Positions 1-9,330 of a stretch of DNA of 64,000 nucleotides are shown in pieces (positions within the stretch are counted from its first letter, which is position 1; the number at the start of each line of letters is the position of its first letter). Under the pieces are notes generated by a model. The model saw nothing but the letters and a program-made list of their open reading frames with translations. It had not been told where the DNA came from and made no database searches. The stretch is from Myotis daubentonii. Taxonomy: Eukaryota; Chordata; Mammalia; Chiroptera; Vespertilionidae. A program made the translations under genes and the position numbers. Where the stretch lies: the NCBI RefSeq assembly GCF_963259705.1, contig NC_081848.1:53343408-53407407 (forward strand). Reading direction: 5' to 3'.

Positions 1-1611
1 TGGCTTCGGTCAGAGCGAGTGCAGCTTTCTCTCTGAGCTTTGCAGCGGGTGCTGGAACTCAGAGAGGCAGAGCCCCTGGGGACAGCCGCCATAACTGCTC
101 TCTCCAGCCCACCCTGTTGATCCTGTGCGACCCGCCCCGCCCAAGCCCTGCACAGAGGCATTTGCCAGATAGCCTCAGGCAAAGGCTAGATTAGCACCTC
201 CCTAGAGGACAGAAGTTCTCTCACTGCTGACACAGCTGATTCTCATAGCCACTTGGCCTGGAGGTCAAACCCTCCCTGGGATTAGCTACAACAATCAAGG
301 TTTAACTATAAGACTTCGAACAAAGACCACTAGGGGGTGCACCAAGGAAGCATAACAAAATGCGGAGACAAAGAAACAGGACAAAATTGTCAATGGAAGA
401 TATAGAGTTCAGAACCACACTTTTAAGGTCTCTCAAGAACTGTTTAGAAGCTGCCAATAAACTTAATGAGATCTACACGAAAACTAATAAGACCCTCGAT
501 CTTATATTGGGGAACCAACTAGAAATTAAGCATACACGGACTGAAATAACGAATATTATACAGACGCCCGACAGCAGACCAGAGGAGCACAAGAATCAAG
601 TCAATGATTTGAAATTCGAGAAAGCAAAAAACATCCAACCGGAAAAGCAAAATGAAAAAAGAATCCAAAAATGCGAGGATAGTGTAAGGAGCCTCTGGGA
701 CAGCTTCAAGCGTACCAACATCAGAATTATAGGGGTGCCAGAAGATGAGAGAGAGCAAGATATTGAAAACCTATTTGAAGAAATAATGACAGAAAACTTC
801 CCCCACCTGGTGAAAGAAATGGACTTACAGGTCCAAGAAGCGCGGAGAACCCCAAACAAAAGGAATCCAAAGAGGACCACACCAAGACACATCATAATTA
901 AAATGCCAAGAGCAAAAGATAAAGAGAGAATCTTAAAAACAGCAAGAGAAAGAAACTCAGTTACCTACAAGGGAATACCCATACGACTGTCAGCTGATTT
1001 CTCAACAGAAACTTTGCAGGCCAGAAGGGAGTGGCAAGAAATATTCAAAGTGATGAATACCAAGAACCTACAACCAAGATTACTTTATCCAGCAAAGCTA
1101 TCATTCAGAATTGAAGGTCAGATAAAGAGCTTCACAGATAAGGAAAAGCTAAAGGAGTTCATCACCACCAAACCAGGATTATATGAAATGCTGAAAGGTA
1201 TCCTTTAAGAAGAGGAAGAGGAAGAGGAAGAAAAAGGTAAAGATACAAATTATGAACAACAAATATGCATCTATCAACAAGTGAATCTAAGAATCAAGTG
1301 AATAAATAATCTGATGAACAGAATGAACTGTTGATTATAATAGAATCAGGGACATAGAAAGGGAATGGACTGACTATTCTTGCGGGGGAAAGGGGTGTGG
1401 GAGATGTGGGAAGAGACTGGACAAAAATTGTGCACCTATGGATGAGGACAGTGGGTGGGGAGTGAGGGCGGAGGGTGGGGCGGGAACTGGGAGGAGGGGA
1501 GTTATGGGGGGAAAAAAAGAGGAACAAATGTAATAATCTGAACAATAAAGATTTAATTAAAAAACAAAACAAAAACACAAACAAAATAATAAAAAAAGTA
1601 AAGTAAAAGAA
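1..1611 (+). mobile_element. Half-L1 (HAL1) retrotransposon, 5' end cut by window edge
   Basis: This is a non-LTR element with an L1-type 5' UTR (1-359), one L1 ORF1 (360-1208) and, directly after the ORF1 stop, a purine-rich 3' UTR and an A-rich tail (about 1550-1611). There is no ORF2 between ORF1 and the 3' UTR, which is the definition of a half-L1. It aligns throughout with the copy at 21254-23070, whose 5' end shows that about 335 bases of this copy lie left of the window. It sits in the intron upstream of the CGRP-like exon at 5740. Target-site duplication cannot be checked because the 5' flank is missing. Confidence 0.85.
360..1208 (+). CDS. L1/HAL1 ORF1 protein, intact 282 aa
   Basis: Intact ORF1p-like frame encoding an RNA-binding chaperone that coats retrotransposon RNA in a cytoplasmic RNP. 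It has a basic N-terminus (MRRQRNRTK), then a helical, probably coiled-coil segment at about residues 15-115 (LLRSLKNCLEAANK onward). The RRM-like domain lies at about 115-195, with the L1 hallmark NIRIIGVPE and then ENFPHLV. The C-terminal domain at about 195-270 carries TPRHIIIKM, the ADFSTETLQARREW signature and YPAKLSF. Human ORF1p is 338 aa, so the coiled coil is shorter here. No stop or frameshift is seen. ATG 360 is chosen because the paralogous copy begins at the same codon (21964). With no ORF2 partner, mobilisation would depend on an L1 ORF2 in trans. Confidence 0.85.
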   Translation: MRRQRNRTKLSMEDIEFRTTLLRSLKNCLEAANKLNEIYTKTNKTLDLILGNQLEIKHTRTEITNIIQTPDSRPEEHKNQVNDLKFEKAKNIQPEKQNEKRIQKCEDSVRSLWDSFKRTNIRIIGVPEDEREQDIENLFEEIMTENFPHLVKEMDLQVQEARRTPNKRNPKRTTPRHIIIKMPRAKDKERILKTARERNSVTYKGIPIRLSADFSTETLQARREWQEIFKVMNTKNLQPRLLYPAKLSFRIEGQIKSFTDKEKLKEFITTKPGLYEMLKGIL

Positions 1612-2042
1612 CGGGTGTGCTGAAGCAGGTAAGCACTTCTTGTAAGCCGTGTTCTCTGAGCCTCTTCCAGGTAAAGCTTCAGGGAATTTTTATTTTCCCA
1701 TGGAAAGTGGTTTCATTGGTGCTCATGGCTGGGGTATGGCTTCTGTATGCTTCTTGTATGTCCTGAGGTGAACTAGGCCTTTGCCGAAAACTTCTTCCTG
1801 GTCCCAAAGAGATTATATGTAAGGGACAATACTAAGTGCAGGGTTTCAGCGTGTGTCCCATGGTTAGGAACTGGGTTTTATCTTGAAGGGCTCCTAGCAA
1901 AGGCTGCCAGGCCATTTCCTCTAACAACTTTAGTAATTGCATATGGAAGAAACAATTATTCTCCGCCCCCACCCATACACTTTTTTTGATTTTTGTAAGA
2001 TATACATAAAAAATTTGCCATTTTAGTTTTGTTGTTGTTGTC
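1612..2042 (+). other. Intron of CALC-family locus, shared with paralogue
   Basis: This is non-repeat sequence between two HAL1 insertions. Its first 200 bases align by eye with about 60748-60940, in the second CALC locus. Both contain gcaggtaagcac followed some 45 bases later by ggaatttttgct or its near match and then a cccatg(g)aa motif. It therefore marks the intron upstream of the CGRP-type exon and supports a segmental or tandem duplication. Confidence 0.6.
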
Positions 2043-2524
2043 TTTTTTAAAAATCTTTATTATTGAGAGTATTACAGATGCCCTCCTCCACAAGGTTCCT
2101 GTCCCATCCCAAGCCTTCACCACCCTATTGTCTGCATCCATAGTTAATGCATATATGCCTACGAGATCTTTGGTTAATCTCTTCCTGGCCCCTTTCCCCC
2201 TTCCCTATGATATTTGTCATGTTTCTGTGCTTCTGGTTCTATTTTATTTATCAGTGTATTTTGTTCATTAGATTTCTTGTTCATTTACTTTGGTTTTTTA
2301 GATTCAATTGTTGATAGATATGTATTTATTGACATTTGATTGTTCATATTTTTATTTCTCCTCCTCCTCCTTTCCTTCCTTCTCCTTCTTCTTTTCATTT
2401 TCATTCTCATTCTTATTCTTATTTCTCTTCTGAAAGAATACCCTTCAACATTTTATGTAATATTGGTTTGGTACGCTCCTTTATCTTTTTCTTGTCTGTG
2501 AAGCTCTTTATCTGACCTTGGATT

Positions 2525-2749
2525 GTTTTTTTTTTTTTTAATATATTTTATTGACTTTTCACAGAGAGGAAGGGAGAAGGATAGAGAGGTAGAAACATCT
2601 ATGAGAGAGAAACATCGATCAGCTGCCTCCTGCACACCTCCTACTGGGGATGTGCCCACAACCAAGGTACATGCCCTTGGCTGGAATCGAACCTGGGACC
2701 CTTCAGTCTGCAGGCCAATGCTCTATCCACTGAGCCAAACCGATTAGGG
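2525..2749 (-). mobile_element. Ves SINE
   Basis: tRNA-derived SINE in antisense: a poly-T/ttttattgac tail at the left, then the gagaggaagggagagg stretch, then the inverted B box (ggaatcgaacctgggaccc), ending in ctgagccaaaccg. Flanked by imperfect 13-bp repeats ctgaccttggatt (2512-2524) and ctgaccttcgatt (2750-2762). It lies inside the antisense HAL1. Confidence 0.9.
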
Positions 2750-3643
2750 CTGACCTTCGATTCTGAATGATAGCTATGCTGGGTAGAGTAATCTTGGTTG
2801 TAAGCTCTTGCTATTCATCACTTTGAATAGTTTTTGCCACTCCCTTCTGGCTTACAAAGTTTCTGTTGAGAAATCAGCTCATAGTTATATGGGTGTTCCC
2901 TTGTAGGCAACTAACTGCTTTTCTCTTGCTGATTTTAAGATTCTCTCTTTGTCTTTAATCTTTGGTATTTTAATTATGATGTGTCTTGGTGCGGGCATCT
3001 TTGGGTTCCTCTTGTTTGGGGCTCTCTATGCTTCCTGGTTAAAGGGGAAATTTCCTGTCATATTTCTTCAGATAGGTTTTCAATATCTTGCTCACTCCCT
3101 TCTCCTTCTGGCACTGCCATAATGCAAATGTTAGTATGCTTGAAGTTGTCCCAGAAGCTCCTTACACTATCTTCATATTTTTGGATTCTTTTTTCTTTTC
3201 TGATTGGGGTTTTTTGCTTCCTCATATCTCAAATCATTGATTTCATTCTTGGGATCCTCTAATTTACTGTTGAATCCCTATATATTATTCTTTATTTCAG
3301 TCAGTGTATACTTAATTTCTGACTGATCCTTCTTCCTGTCTTTGAAATTATTACTAAGATTCTTGAAAGTCTCATTAAGTCCCTTGAAGCTCTCTTTAAG
3401 ATCTTTGAGTAACCTTATAACCACTTTTTCGAACTCTGTATCCAGTAGGTTGCTTGCTTCCATTTCTTTCATTTGTGACATGTTTCTTTGTCTCCAAATT
3501 TTGGCTGCTTCCCTGTGTTTGCTTCTATGTGTAAGGTAGAGCTGCTATGTCTCCTGGGATTGGTAGAGTTGCCTTGTGTAGTAGGTGTCCTGTAGGGCCC
3601 AGTGGCTCAGACTCCCCAGACACCTGAGCTGGACCTTCTAGAT

Positions 3644-3855
3644 CAGTGGTTCTCAACCTGTAGGTCGTGGCCCCTTTGGTGGTCAAACAACCCTTTCACA
3701 GGGGTTACCTAAGACCATCCTGCATATCAGATATTTACATTATGATTCATAACAGTAGCAAAATTACAGTTATGAAGTAGCAATGAAAATAATTTTATTA
3801 TTGGGTCACAATATGAGGAACTGTATTTAAAGGGCCAGAAGGTTGAGAACCACTG
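3644..3855 (+). mobile_element. SPIN hAT MITE (212-bp deletion form)
   Basis: Terminal inverted repeats cagtggttctcaacc and ggttgagaaccactg, with internal text matching the SPIN (Space Invaders) non-autonomous consensus. It lacks the central block present in the 310-bp copies. It is flanked by tctagat on both sides, about 7 of the expected 8 bp. Confidence 0.9.
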
Positions 3856-3862
3856 TCTAGAT

Positions 3863-4097
3863 CAGTGATGGTGAACCTTTTGAGCTTGGTGTGTCAACAT
3901 TTTGAAAAACCCTAACTTAACTCTGGTGCCGTGTCACATATAGAAATTTTTTGATATTTGTAACCATAGTAAAACAAAGACTTATATTTTTGATATTTAT
4001 TTTATATATTTAAATGCCATTTAACAAAGAAAAATCAACCAAAAAAATGAGTTCGCATGTCACCTCTGACACGCAGGTCATAGGTTGGCCATCACTG
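3863..4097. mobile_element. hAT MITE, OposCharlie1/nhAT type
   Basis: 235-bp element with inverted termini cagtgatggtgaacct and aggttggccatcactg. An 8-bp duplication gtctagat lies at 3855-3862 and 4098-4105. The left duplication includes the last base of the SPIN element, so this copy landed in the SPIN target duplication and is younger than it. The family name is from memory. Confidence 0.85.
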
Positions 4098-5390
4098 GTC
4101 TAGATACACTTCTGTGTGGGCTGTGTGCACAGTCTTGTTGAGTTGAGCCTTGATTGCTGTTAGCATTACTGGGAGGAGTTGGCCTTCAGGCCAATTGACT
4201 GTGAGAACCAGCTGCAACTACAGGGGAAGAGATGTTGTGCAGGAGACACCCCTATGGAGCAGACTTGCTTCAATGGGGCTTTGGTGCTCACTGGGTCTGC
4301 CCCTTGAGTGTGTCCCCTATGGATACGTAGAGTTGTAATCTGGTATGGTCTGAAGTTGTCCACTGGGTGCACTGGCTCTGGGGCCTCCAGGGAGGTGCAA
4401 AGTCAGCCACTGCCTGGGGCCACCCAGCAGGAAGTACAGAGAAACCTGCAGGTGGCTGCTATTTGCATTGGGCTTGGAACTGCCTAGGCAAGGCCCAGCT
4501 GTGAAGCAAGGCAGGCTGGTGCTAGTGCTGGGTCTTAGGCCTTTTATTGATAGGTTTGGGGCATGCTGATGGCAGCTGAGGCTAGTTTGAGAGATTTTAG
4601 GAAAGTCTGAAGCCTGAGCCAAAACAGGCCATTTGTATGGAAAAATAGGTGCAAAAGCTTGTGTGGGGCTGCAAATTGGATGGGGCGGAGTCTCAGGGAA
4701 TCACCAGGGCAGAGTGAACAGTGTTAGCTATGGTCATAGAAATTAAGTTACGGCTGCCAGTCAGCCCTGCAACATGGGAGGTCTCAGCATAGGAACAATG
4801 ATCCCTGAAAGCACCCCTTCTGGGAGGAAACCGCCCCTGTGTTCTTGTTCCAATGCCAGACAATCAAATTCCTTCCTGTATGTTCCTGGATCCCCCAAAG
4901 CTGCCACCCAGTATTGGAGCCCAGAGGGAGTGTGGACAAGTAAATTCATGTGCCAGACTTTAAGAGGAACTGCCTGGGTCTCTAGCAGCCTCCGTGTCCC
5001 TAGGTATAATCCCCACTGGTTTTTACAGCCCCAAGTTATGGGGACTTCTCTTCTTACCTCTGGAAACCTTGGTTGGGGTTCTGGTGTGGGACTGGAACTC
5101 CTTGCTTTTCATGGGAGGCCTCCACAGTGAAGATATCCCTCCTGATTAAAAAAAAAAACAAACACCCACCACATGTGGGTGTTGGGCCAATTCATTCCAT
5201 GCCTCTGCCTCTCCTGTCAGTCTTGATGTACTTTATTCTTTACTTCTCTTGTTGTAGGACTTCCGTTCAGTCAGTTCTGAATGATGGTTGTTCTTTATTT
5301 TAGTTGTAATTTTGATGTGGTTGTGGGAGGTGGCAAGTGCCAGAGTTTACCTATGCTGCCATCTTGGTTCTTCCAGAAACATTTATTCTT

Positions 5391-5602
5391 TTTTTTTTTT
5401 TTTTAACATATATTTTACTGATTGCAGAGAGGAAGGGAGAGGGAGAGAGGGATACAAACATCAATGATGAGAGAGCTGACTCCTGCATGCCCCCTACTGG
5501 GGATCGAGCTGCAACCCGGGCATGTGCCCTTGACGTGAATCAAACCTGGGCCCCTTCAGTATGTAGGCCAATGCTCTATCCACTGTGCCAAACCAGCTAG
5601 GG
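5391..5602 (-). mobile_element. Ves SINE
   Basis: Antisense Ves SINE with a poly-T left end and inverted B box (gtgaatcaaacctgggccc). It is flanked by 18-bp repeats that differ at one base: ccagaaacatttattctt (5373-5390) and ccagaaacacttattctt (5603-5620). It lies at the 5' boundary of the antisense HAL1. Confidence 0.9.
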
Positions 5603-5739
5603 CCAGAAACACTTATTCTTAAGTGTTATGTTGAAGAGCTACAATTCTCTTTGAAAAGGTCCCATGAGGTAGGCTCCAGACTCCAGACTCCAGACTCTCA
5701 CTAACAGGCTTTCTCTTCTTTCTCCATCCTTCAAATCAG

Positions 5740-5899
5740 TGTCACTCTCCAGAAGAGAGCCTGCAAAGTTTTCACCTGTACAGTCATTCGGCTGAAAGAA
5801 ATTCTGTTTAGACATGTGGGAATGCTTAACAAAGGCTTCGTGCCCACTCGTGTGAGCCTCAAATCCTATGGCCGTCGCCGTAGGGAACTTCAGGCCTGA
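5740..5899 (+). CDS. CGRP-like neuropeptide exon (CALCB/CRSP-type)
   Basis: Coding part of a calcitonin-family exon equivalent to CALCA/CALCB exon 5, encoding a secreted peptide hormone. The acceptor at 5710-5739 has a pyrimidine tract and tcaaatcag. The exon enters in phase 2, as in CALCA, and reads S-VTLQ-KR, a dibasic cleavage site. The mature peptide has 37 codons (5759-5869), exactly the CGRP length. It starts ACKVFTC (the Cys2-Cys7 ring), then R11-L12, and contains KGFVPTRV, matching the NNFVPTNV segment of CGRP. It ends SLKSY followed by GRRRR (amidation and cleavage) and ELQA-stop, like the DLQA end of CGRP. The terminal residue is Tyr rather than Phe. Many other positions differ, yet no stop or frameshift is present. 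The exon continues as 3' UTR to a GTGACT donor at 5925. The signal-peptide exon would lie left of the window. Position upstream of INSC fits CALCB; CRSP is the alternative name. Confidence 0.8.
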
Positions 5900-5924
5900 G
5901 CTGCTAGAGGACGCCAGCAAGAAG
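5900..5924 (+). other. 3' UTR part of CGRP-like exon 5, with donor
   Basis: After the stop, the text ctgctagagg...caagaag aligns with the remembered CALCA exon 5 tail (ctgaatgactcaagaag). A gtgact donor follows at 5925, matching the CALCA exon 5/exon 6 boundary. Confidence 0.6.
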
Positions 5925-6419
5925 GTGACTGCCTTTGTTCTATTGGATGGGAGGAGAAGGTATTTGGAGTTTTTAGCATCCACATTTTGAAACCCATGGA
6001 CCTGGTAGGATCATCAGATCCTTCTCTCTAATTGCATTCTTCCTCCTGAGGTAGTGGGTTCCTTCTACAACTCAGCCTGAAGTCAGAGCACTAGGGCAGG
6101 CTGCAGAGGTGCAATTTTGTCTTTCTGAGAAGAGAAATGAATAAAAAAAATGCTTGCTGAATTCAGCAAACCTTAGCCAGGCCACTTCTCATTAATAAAC
6201 TTAGGTTCAGAAAGCCTTCAACCCTTCAGTGTTCACAGGTTTAGTCCAGAGGGCTATAATCATAACACTACTGCTAATGTTCATAGTGATGGTTGAATTG
6301 CTTTTTACTATCATTTGCTTTAAAAGCCTGTTTATATCTCATATCCATAATTTATAAATGCTGTTTAGTTAAAGAAGCACTTCTATAAATTAACGTTCTT
6401 TTCAGTAATAATTGTGTTT

Positions 6420-6640
6420 ATTCCCTTCTTCTTGTTCTTCTTCTTGTCCTTCTTCTTCTTGTTCTTCTTCTTGTTCTTCTTCTTGTTCTTCTTCTTGTTC
6501 TTCTTCTTGTTCTTCTTCTTGTTCTTCTTGTTCTTGTTCTTCTCCTTCTTCTTCTTCTTCTTCTTCTTCTTCTTCTTCTTCTTCTTCTTCTTCTTCTTCT
6601 TCTTCTTCTTCTTCTTCTTCTTCTCATTCTTCTCCTTTCT
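6420..6640 (+). repeat. Large (TTC)n / GTTCTTCTT compound microsatellite
   Basis: About 220 bases of pyrimidine-rich triplets. The first half is an interrupted pattern (repeated cttcttcttgtt units, 6425-6545). The second half is nearly pure TTC (about 6549-6623), trailing into mixed C/T to 6656. It ends just before the tctcag acceptor at 6676, so it lies in the last intron of the CALC-like gene. Any reading frame gives Ser/Cys, Phe/Leu or Arg/Thr homopolymers, and these are not genes. Confidence 0.95.
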
Positions 6641-6676
6641 CCTCCTTTTTCCTTTTAACTTTTTTTTAAATCTCAG

Positions 6677-6850
6677 GTTACAATGAAGCTGAAATCACCA
6701 CTTCTATTAATATCTGTTGACAACAACTTGGTGAGAAGACCCCAGGGAAGATATACATGTTTGCATCCAAATAGATTAAAAAAAAAAGCCCCCTTTTCAC
6801 TCAAAAGGAATGAAATTAAATGCAAAATAAACAAATTCCATATTTGTTGT
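6677..6850 (+). other. CALC-family 3' UTR exon (exon 6)
   Basis: It begins after tttaaatctcag with gttacaatgaagctgaa, matching the remembered CALCA exon 6 start gtcacaataaagctgaa. A later stretch, gacaacaacttggtgagaag, matches its agcaacttgtaggaaag region, and gcaaaataaa follows. A poly(A) signal lies at 6826-6831 with GT-rich text just after. It carries no coding sequence, as expected for this exon. The end position is an estimate. Confidence 0.65.
6826..6831 (+). terminator. Poly(A) signal AATAAA of CGRP-like gene
   Basis: AATAAA within atgcaaaataaacaaattcc, followed by atttgttgtgcatcc, a GT-rich downstream element. The same gcaaaataaa context occurs at 62684-62693 in the second CALC locus. 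Confidence 0.55.
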
Positions 6851-6851
6851 G

Positions 6852-7200
6852 CATCCTTTTTATATTTGATTCTACGTGTAATAAACATGATTATATCTCT
6901 CATCAGCTTATCCGGTAGCAAACTGGTTCTTTGAGAGCTATCCTGTTGTTCATGCAGCTTTGCCAAACCATAGGGGGACGTGAAATCACTGCCTCTGGTG
7001 GTCTCTGGGGGGATGCTATGCTTTATTTTAATGGTGATGCTATGCCTTGTTGTCTGAGAGCCTGATTGTATAATTTATTTAAGGAAATGTCAATATTGTG
7101 CCATTTGTGAACTTCATCAAGATTAAAAACATATTTTGGATACATGTGTTTCAAACCCTGGTGGTTTATTCCAACTTGCTTTTCAATGTAACAATAATAA
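6852..7200. other. Unique sequence downstream of CGRP-like gene
   Basis: AT-rich flank with no recognisable gene or repeat. It ends in the MIR-like segment that starts near 7200. Confidence 0.4.
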
Positions 7201-7640
7201 TAGTTGACATTTTTTGAGTGCTTACTCTAGACCAGTGATGGCGAACCTTTTGAGCTCGGTGTGTCATTATTTGAAAAACCCTAACTTAACTCTGGTGCTG
7301 TGTCACATATAGGAATTTTTTGATATTTGCAACCATAGTAAAACAAAAACTTATATTTTTGATATTTATTTTATATATTTAAATGCCATTTAACAAAGAA
7401 AAACCAACCAAAAAAATGAGTTCGTGTGTCACCTCTGGCACACGTGTCATAGGTTCGCCATCACTGCTCTAGACCATACAATGTTCTGAGATAGTGCTTT
7501 ATACCTATGAATTCATTTACTCTTCATGACAACTTTATGGGCTAGATACCATTTTTATTTCCACTTCTCATCTGAGGAAACAGGCACTGAGAAGTGAAGT
7601 CCAAGGTCACACAGACTCAGATGTTGGTTTCAGGAGCTTC
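7200..7640 (-). repeat. MIR SINE, antisense, split by a hAT element
   Basis: Antisense MIR core (ctcatctgaggaaacaggcactgagaag...ggtcacac, 7567-7613) with its left portion at 7204-7224. The hAT at 7233-7466 separates the two parts. Confidence 0.7.
7233..7466. mobile_element. hAT MITE, OposCharlie1/nhAT type
   Basis: 234-bp element with termini cagtgatggcgaacct and aggttcgccatcactg. The 8-bp target duplication ctctagac is perfect (7225-7232 and 7467-7474). It is inserted in an old MIR. Confidence 0.92.
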
Positions 7641-8329
7641 CCATGGAAACCACTGTGCTGTATGCTTCCCAACTATGGCTCCTGATGCTTTCCAGATCTG
7701 TGAGCCATTCTCTGACCTAGCTGCCTGTGAATATTTCTCTCTTCTCTGCATCCAGCGTGGCCAGAGAGTGGTCCGGTTCCTGAGTAGGGGCAGCTGGCGA
7801 TTGAGAAAATGAAAGAAAGAGACAGATACAGAGATGGAAGAAAAAAGCTGGGGCCAGGTGGGACCACTGTCCTCTGATGGAGAGACAGGGACAGGGACCC
7901 AGAGCCAATACAGCGTATTTATTTTATACAGCAAAAAACAGGAAGTTTTACTAAAGGTGAAGACAAAGGAGATTATGTGCATTCTTGGGTGGGCCTGAGT
8001 CGTATTCATTCCTGGTGCTTGGCTGGATTGAAATAACAAAACCCACCCCCTGGCACCTGGACTGAAGGTCAAGCTGACAACACTCCTGCCTTTTGGCAAA
8101 GCCTGTTTCCAGGATGTGGCTTTGCCCACGCCACTGGATTCAGCTGACAATAATTAAAGAAATGCCCATGTGCCTTCCCAGGTGCTCTCTACAGCCGCCT
8201 CATGTGATAGACCATCAGATTTTGAAGACAAATGGAAAAATTTACACACATAAACAACCTAATCTCTCACACACAAATAACCTAAACAACCTTATCTAAT
8301 AAAGTGGACCCCTTCTACCCATTACTTTG
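7641..8329. other. No gene or clear repeat recognised
   Basis: Open frames here, including one of 177 codons on the minus strand, have no recognisable domain or codon pattern. I see no splice-bounded exon. Confidence 0.4.
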
Positions 8330-8695
8330 TGCTACAGGGTGAATGATTGTATACTTGCCCCCAACCCTTCACCAAAATGTATATTTTGAAACCTAACACC
8401 AAAATGATGTTATTAGGAGGTGGGGCCTTTGGGAGGCGAGTAGGTTACAAGGGCAGTACCCTCACCAATGCAATTAATGCCCTTAAAAGTGGGGCCAGAG
8501 AGAATTCCCTTGCTTCTTCCACTGCAGTGTGAGGTTACAGTGAGAAGACTGCTGTGAATGAGGAACTGGGCCCCCCACCAGACGCTGAACCTGCTGGTGC
8601 CTTGATATTGGACTTCCCAGCCTCCAGAACTGTGAGAAATGTACTATAAGCTATCCAGTCGGTGGTATTTTATTACAGAAGCCCAAATAGACTAG
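8330..8695 (+). mobile_element. MaLR-type solo LTR (MLT1-like)
   Basis: It contains the typical MaLR/MLT1 text: aggaggtggggcctttggg, a central box with cttaaaagtggggccagaga, then gacttcccagcctccagaac and tgtgagaaat, ending agcccaaatagactagg. No internal retroviral region is present. The subfamily is uncertain. Confidence 0.7.
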
Positions 8696-9330
8696 GACAC
8701 TTATTTGACTTCGATGATCTATTTATGGTCAATGTTCTTACATATATACACCATCTATCCCCCCCACCCATGTATTATTACATCAATAAGCCCATAACTA
8801 TTTCCCCATATATCTCTAAATGGGAAATACTCTTTAAACATAACCACAATCCCATTTAACAAAATAAATTAACAGTAATTTCTTCATTGTTTAATATCTC
8901 ACATCTAGTTATGGCTCAAATTCTTCCATTATCACATATATGTATGTGCATTGTATATATATTATATAGAATATGTTTATATGTACATATATGTATAAAA
9001 CCTACGCTCAAAGTCTTCACATTGCTGCTGGCTGATTTGCTTTAAGGTTCTTCTAATTTAGCTCCCTGTCCACCTCCATCTCCCCCTCCCCCCACCCACA
9101 ACTGCAATTTATTTGTTGGAGAAACTAAGTTATTTGTTCAATAGAGTTTCTCCCGTTCTGAATTTTGATGATTCCACCCCTGTGGTGAGGTTTATAACAT
9201 GTTCCTTTATCTTCCATTTTTCTGTGAGTCAGATCTCTAGTGAATGAGAGGAAAGAGAAGTGGGAGATGAACTCAGAGAAGTAATGGAGGACTGTGAGGG
9301 GCATAGGAAAGAGTGGCTTTCTATCTTATT
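8696..9330 (-). repeat. Ancient L1M 3'-end fragment, antisense (8850-9240), and AT-rich flank
   Basis: The 8850-9240 stretch (aatttatttgttgga...gagtttctcccgttctg...aacatgttcctttatc) resembles the antisense 3' end of old L1M elements. The rest is AT-rich, with a short atatatgtat patch at 8935-8998. No gene is seen. Confidence 0.45.

Larger units (their letters stand above)
2043..5372 (-). mobile_element. Older HAL1 element, antisense, carrying nested insertions
   Basis: Reading the minus strand, the element starts near 5372 with the L1 start motif accaagatggc, followed by a long 5' UTR. A decayed ORF1 follows (about 3481 down to 2420; peptide pieces such as DLKESFKGLNETFKNLSNN and, near the end, the MLKGIL terminus). 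Then come a purine-rich 3' UTR and an aataaagatttttaaaaaa tail near 2043. The ORF1 stop is followed directly by the 3' UTR, as in the two younger HAL1 copies, so ORF2 is absent. ORF1 is broken. A Ves SINE and two hAT elements are inserted in it. Confidence 0.75.

Noticed and set aside
5639..5983. 114-codon minus-strand frame across the CGRP-like exon
   Set aside because: Shadow frame opposite the + strand exon, which has an acceptor, the expected phase and family motifs.
6412..6686. Ser/Cys-rich, Phe/Leu-rich and Arg/Thr-rich frames
   Set aside because: Produced by the TTC-type triplet repeat; not coding.
8935..8998. Possible AT-rich origin or scaffold attachment region
   Set aside because: Only a short atatatgtat patch inside old L1M-like sequence; nothing specific.
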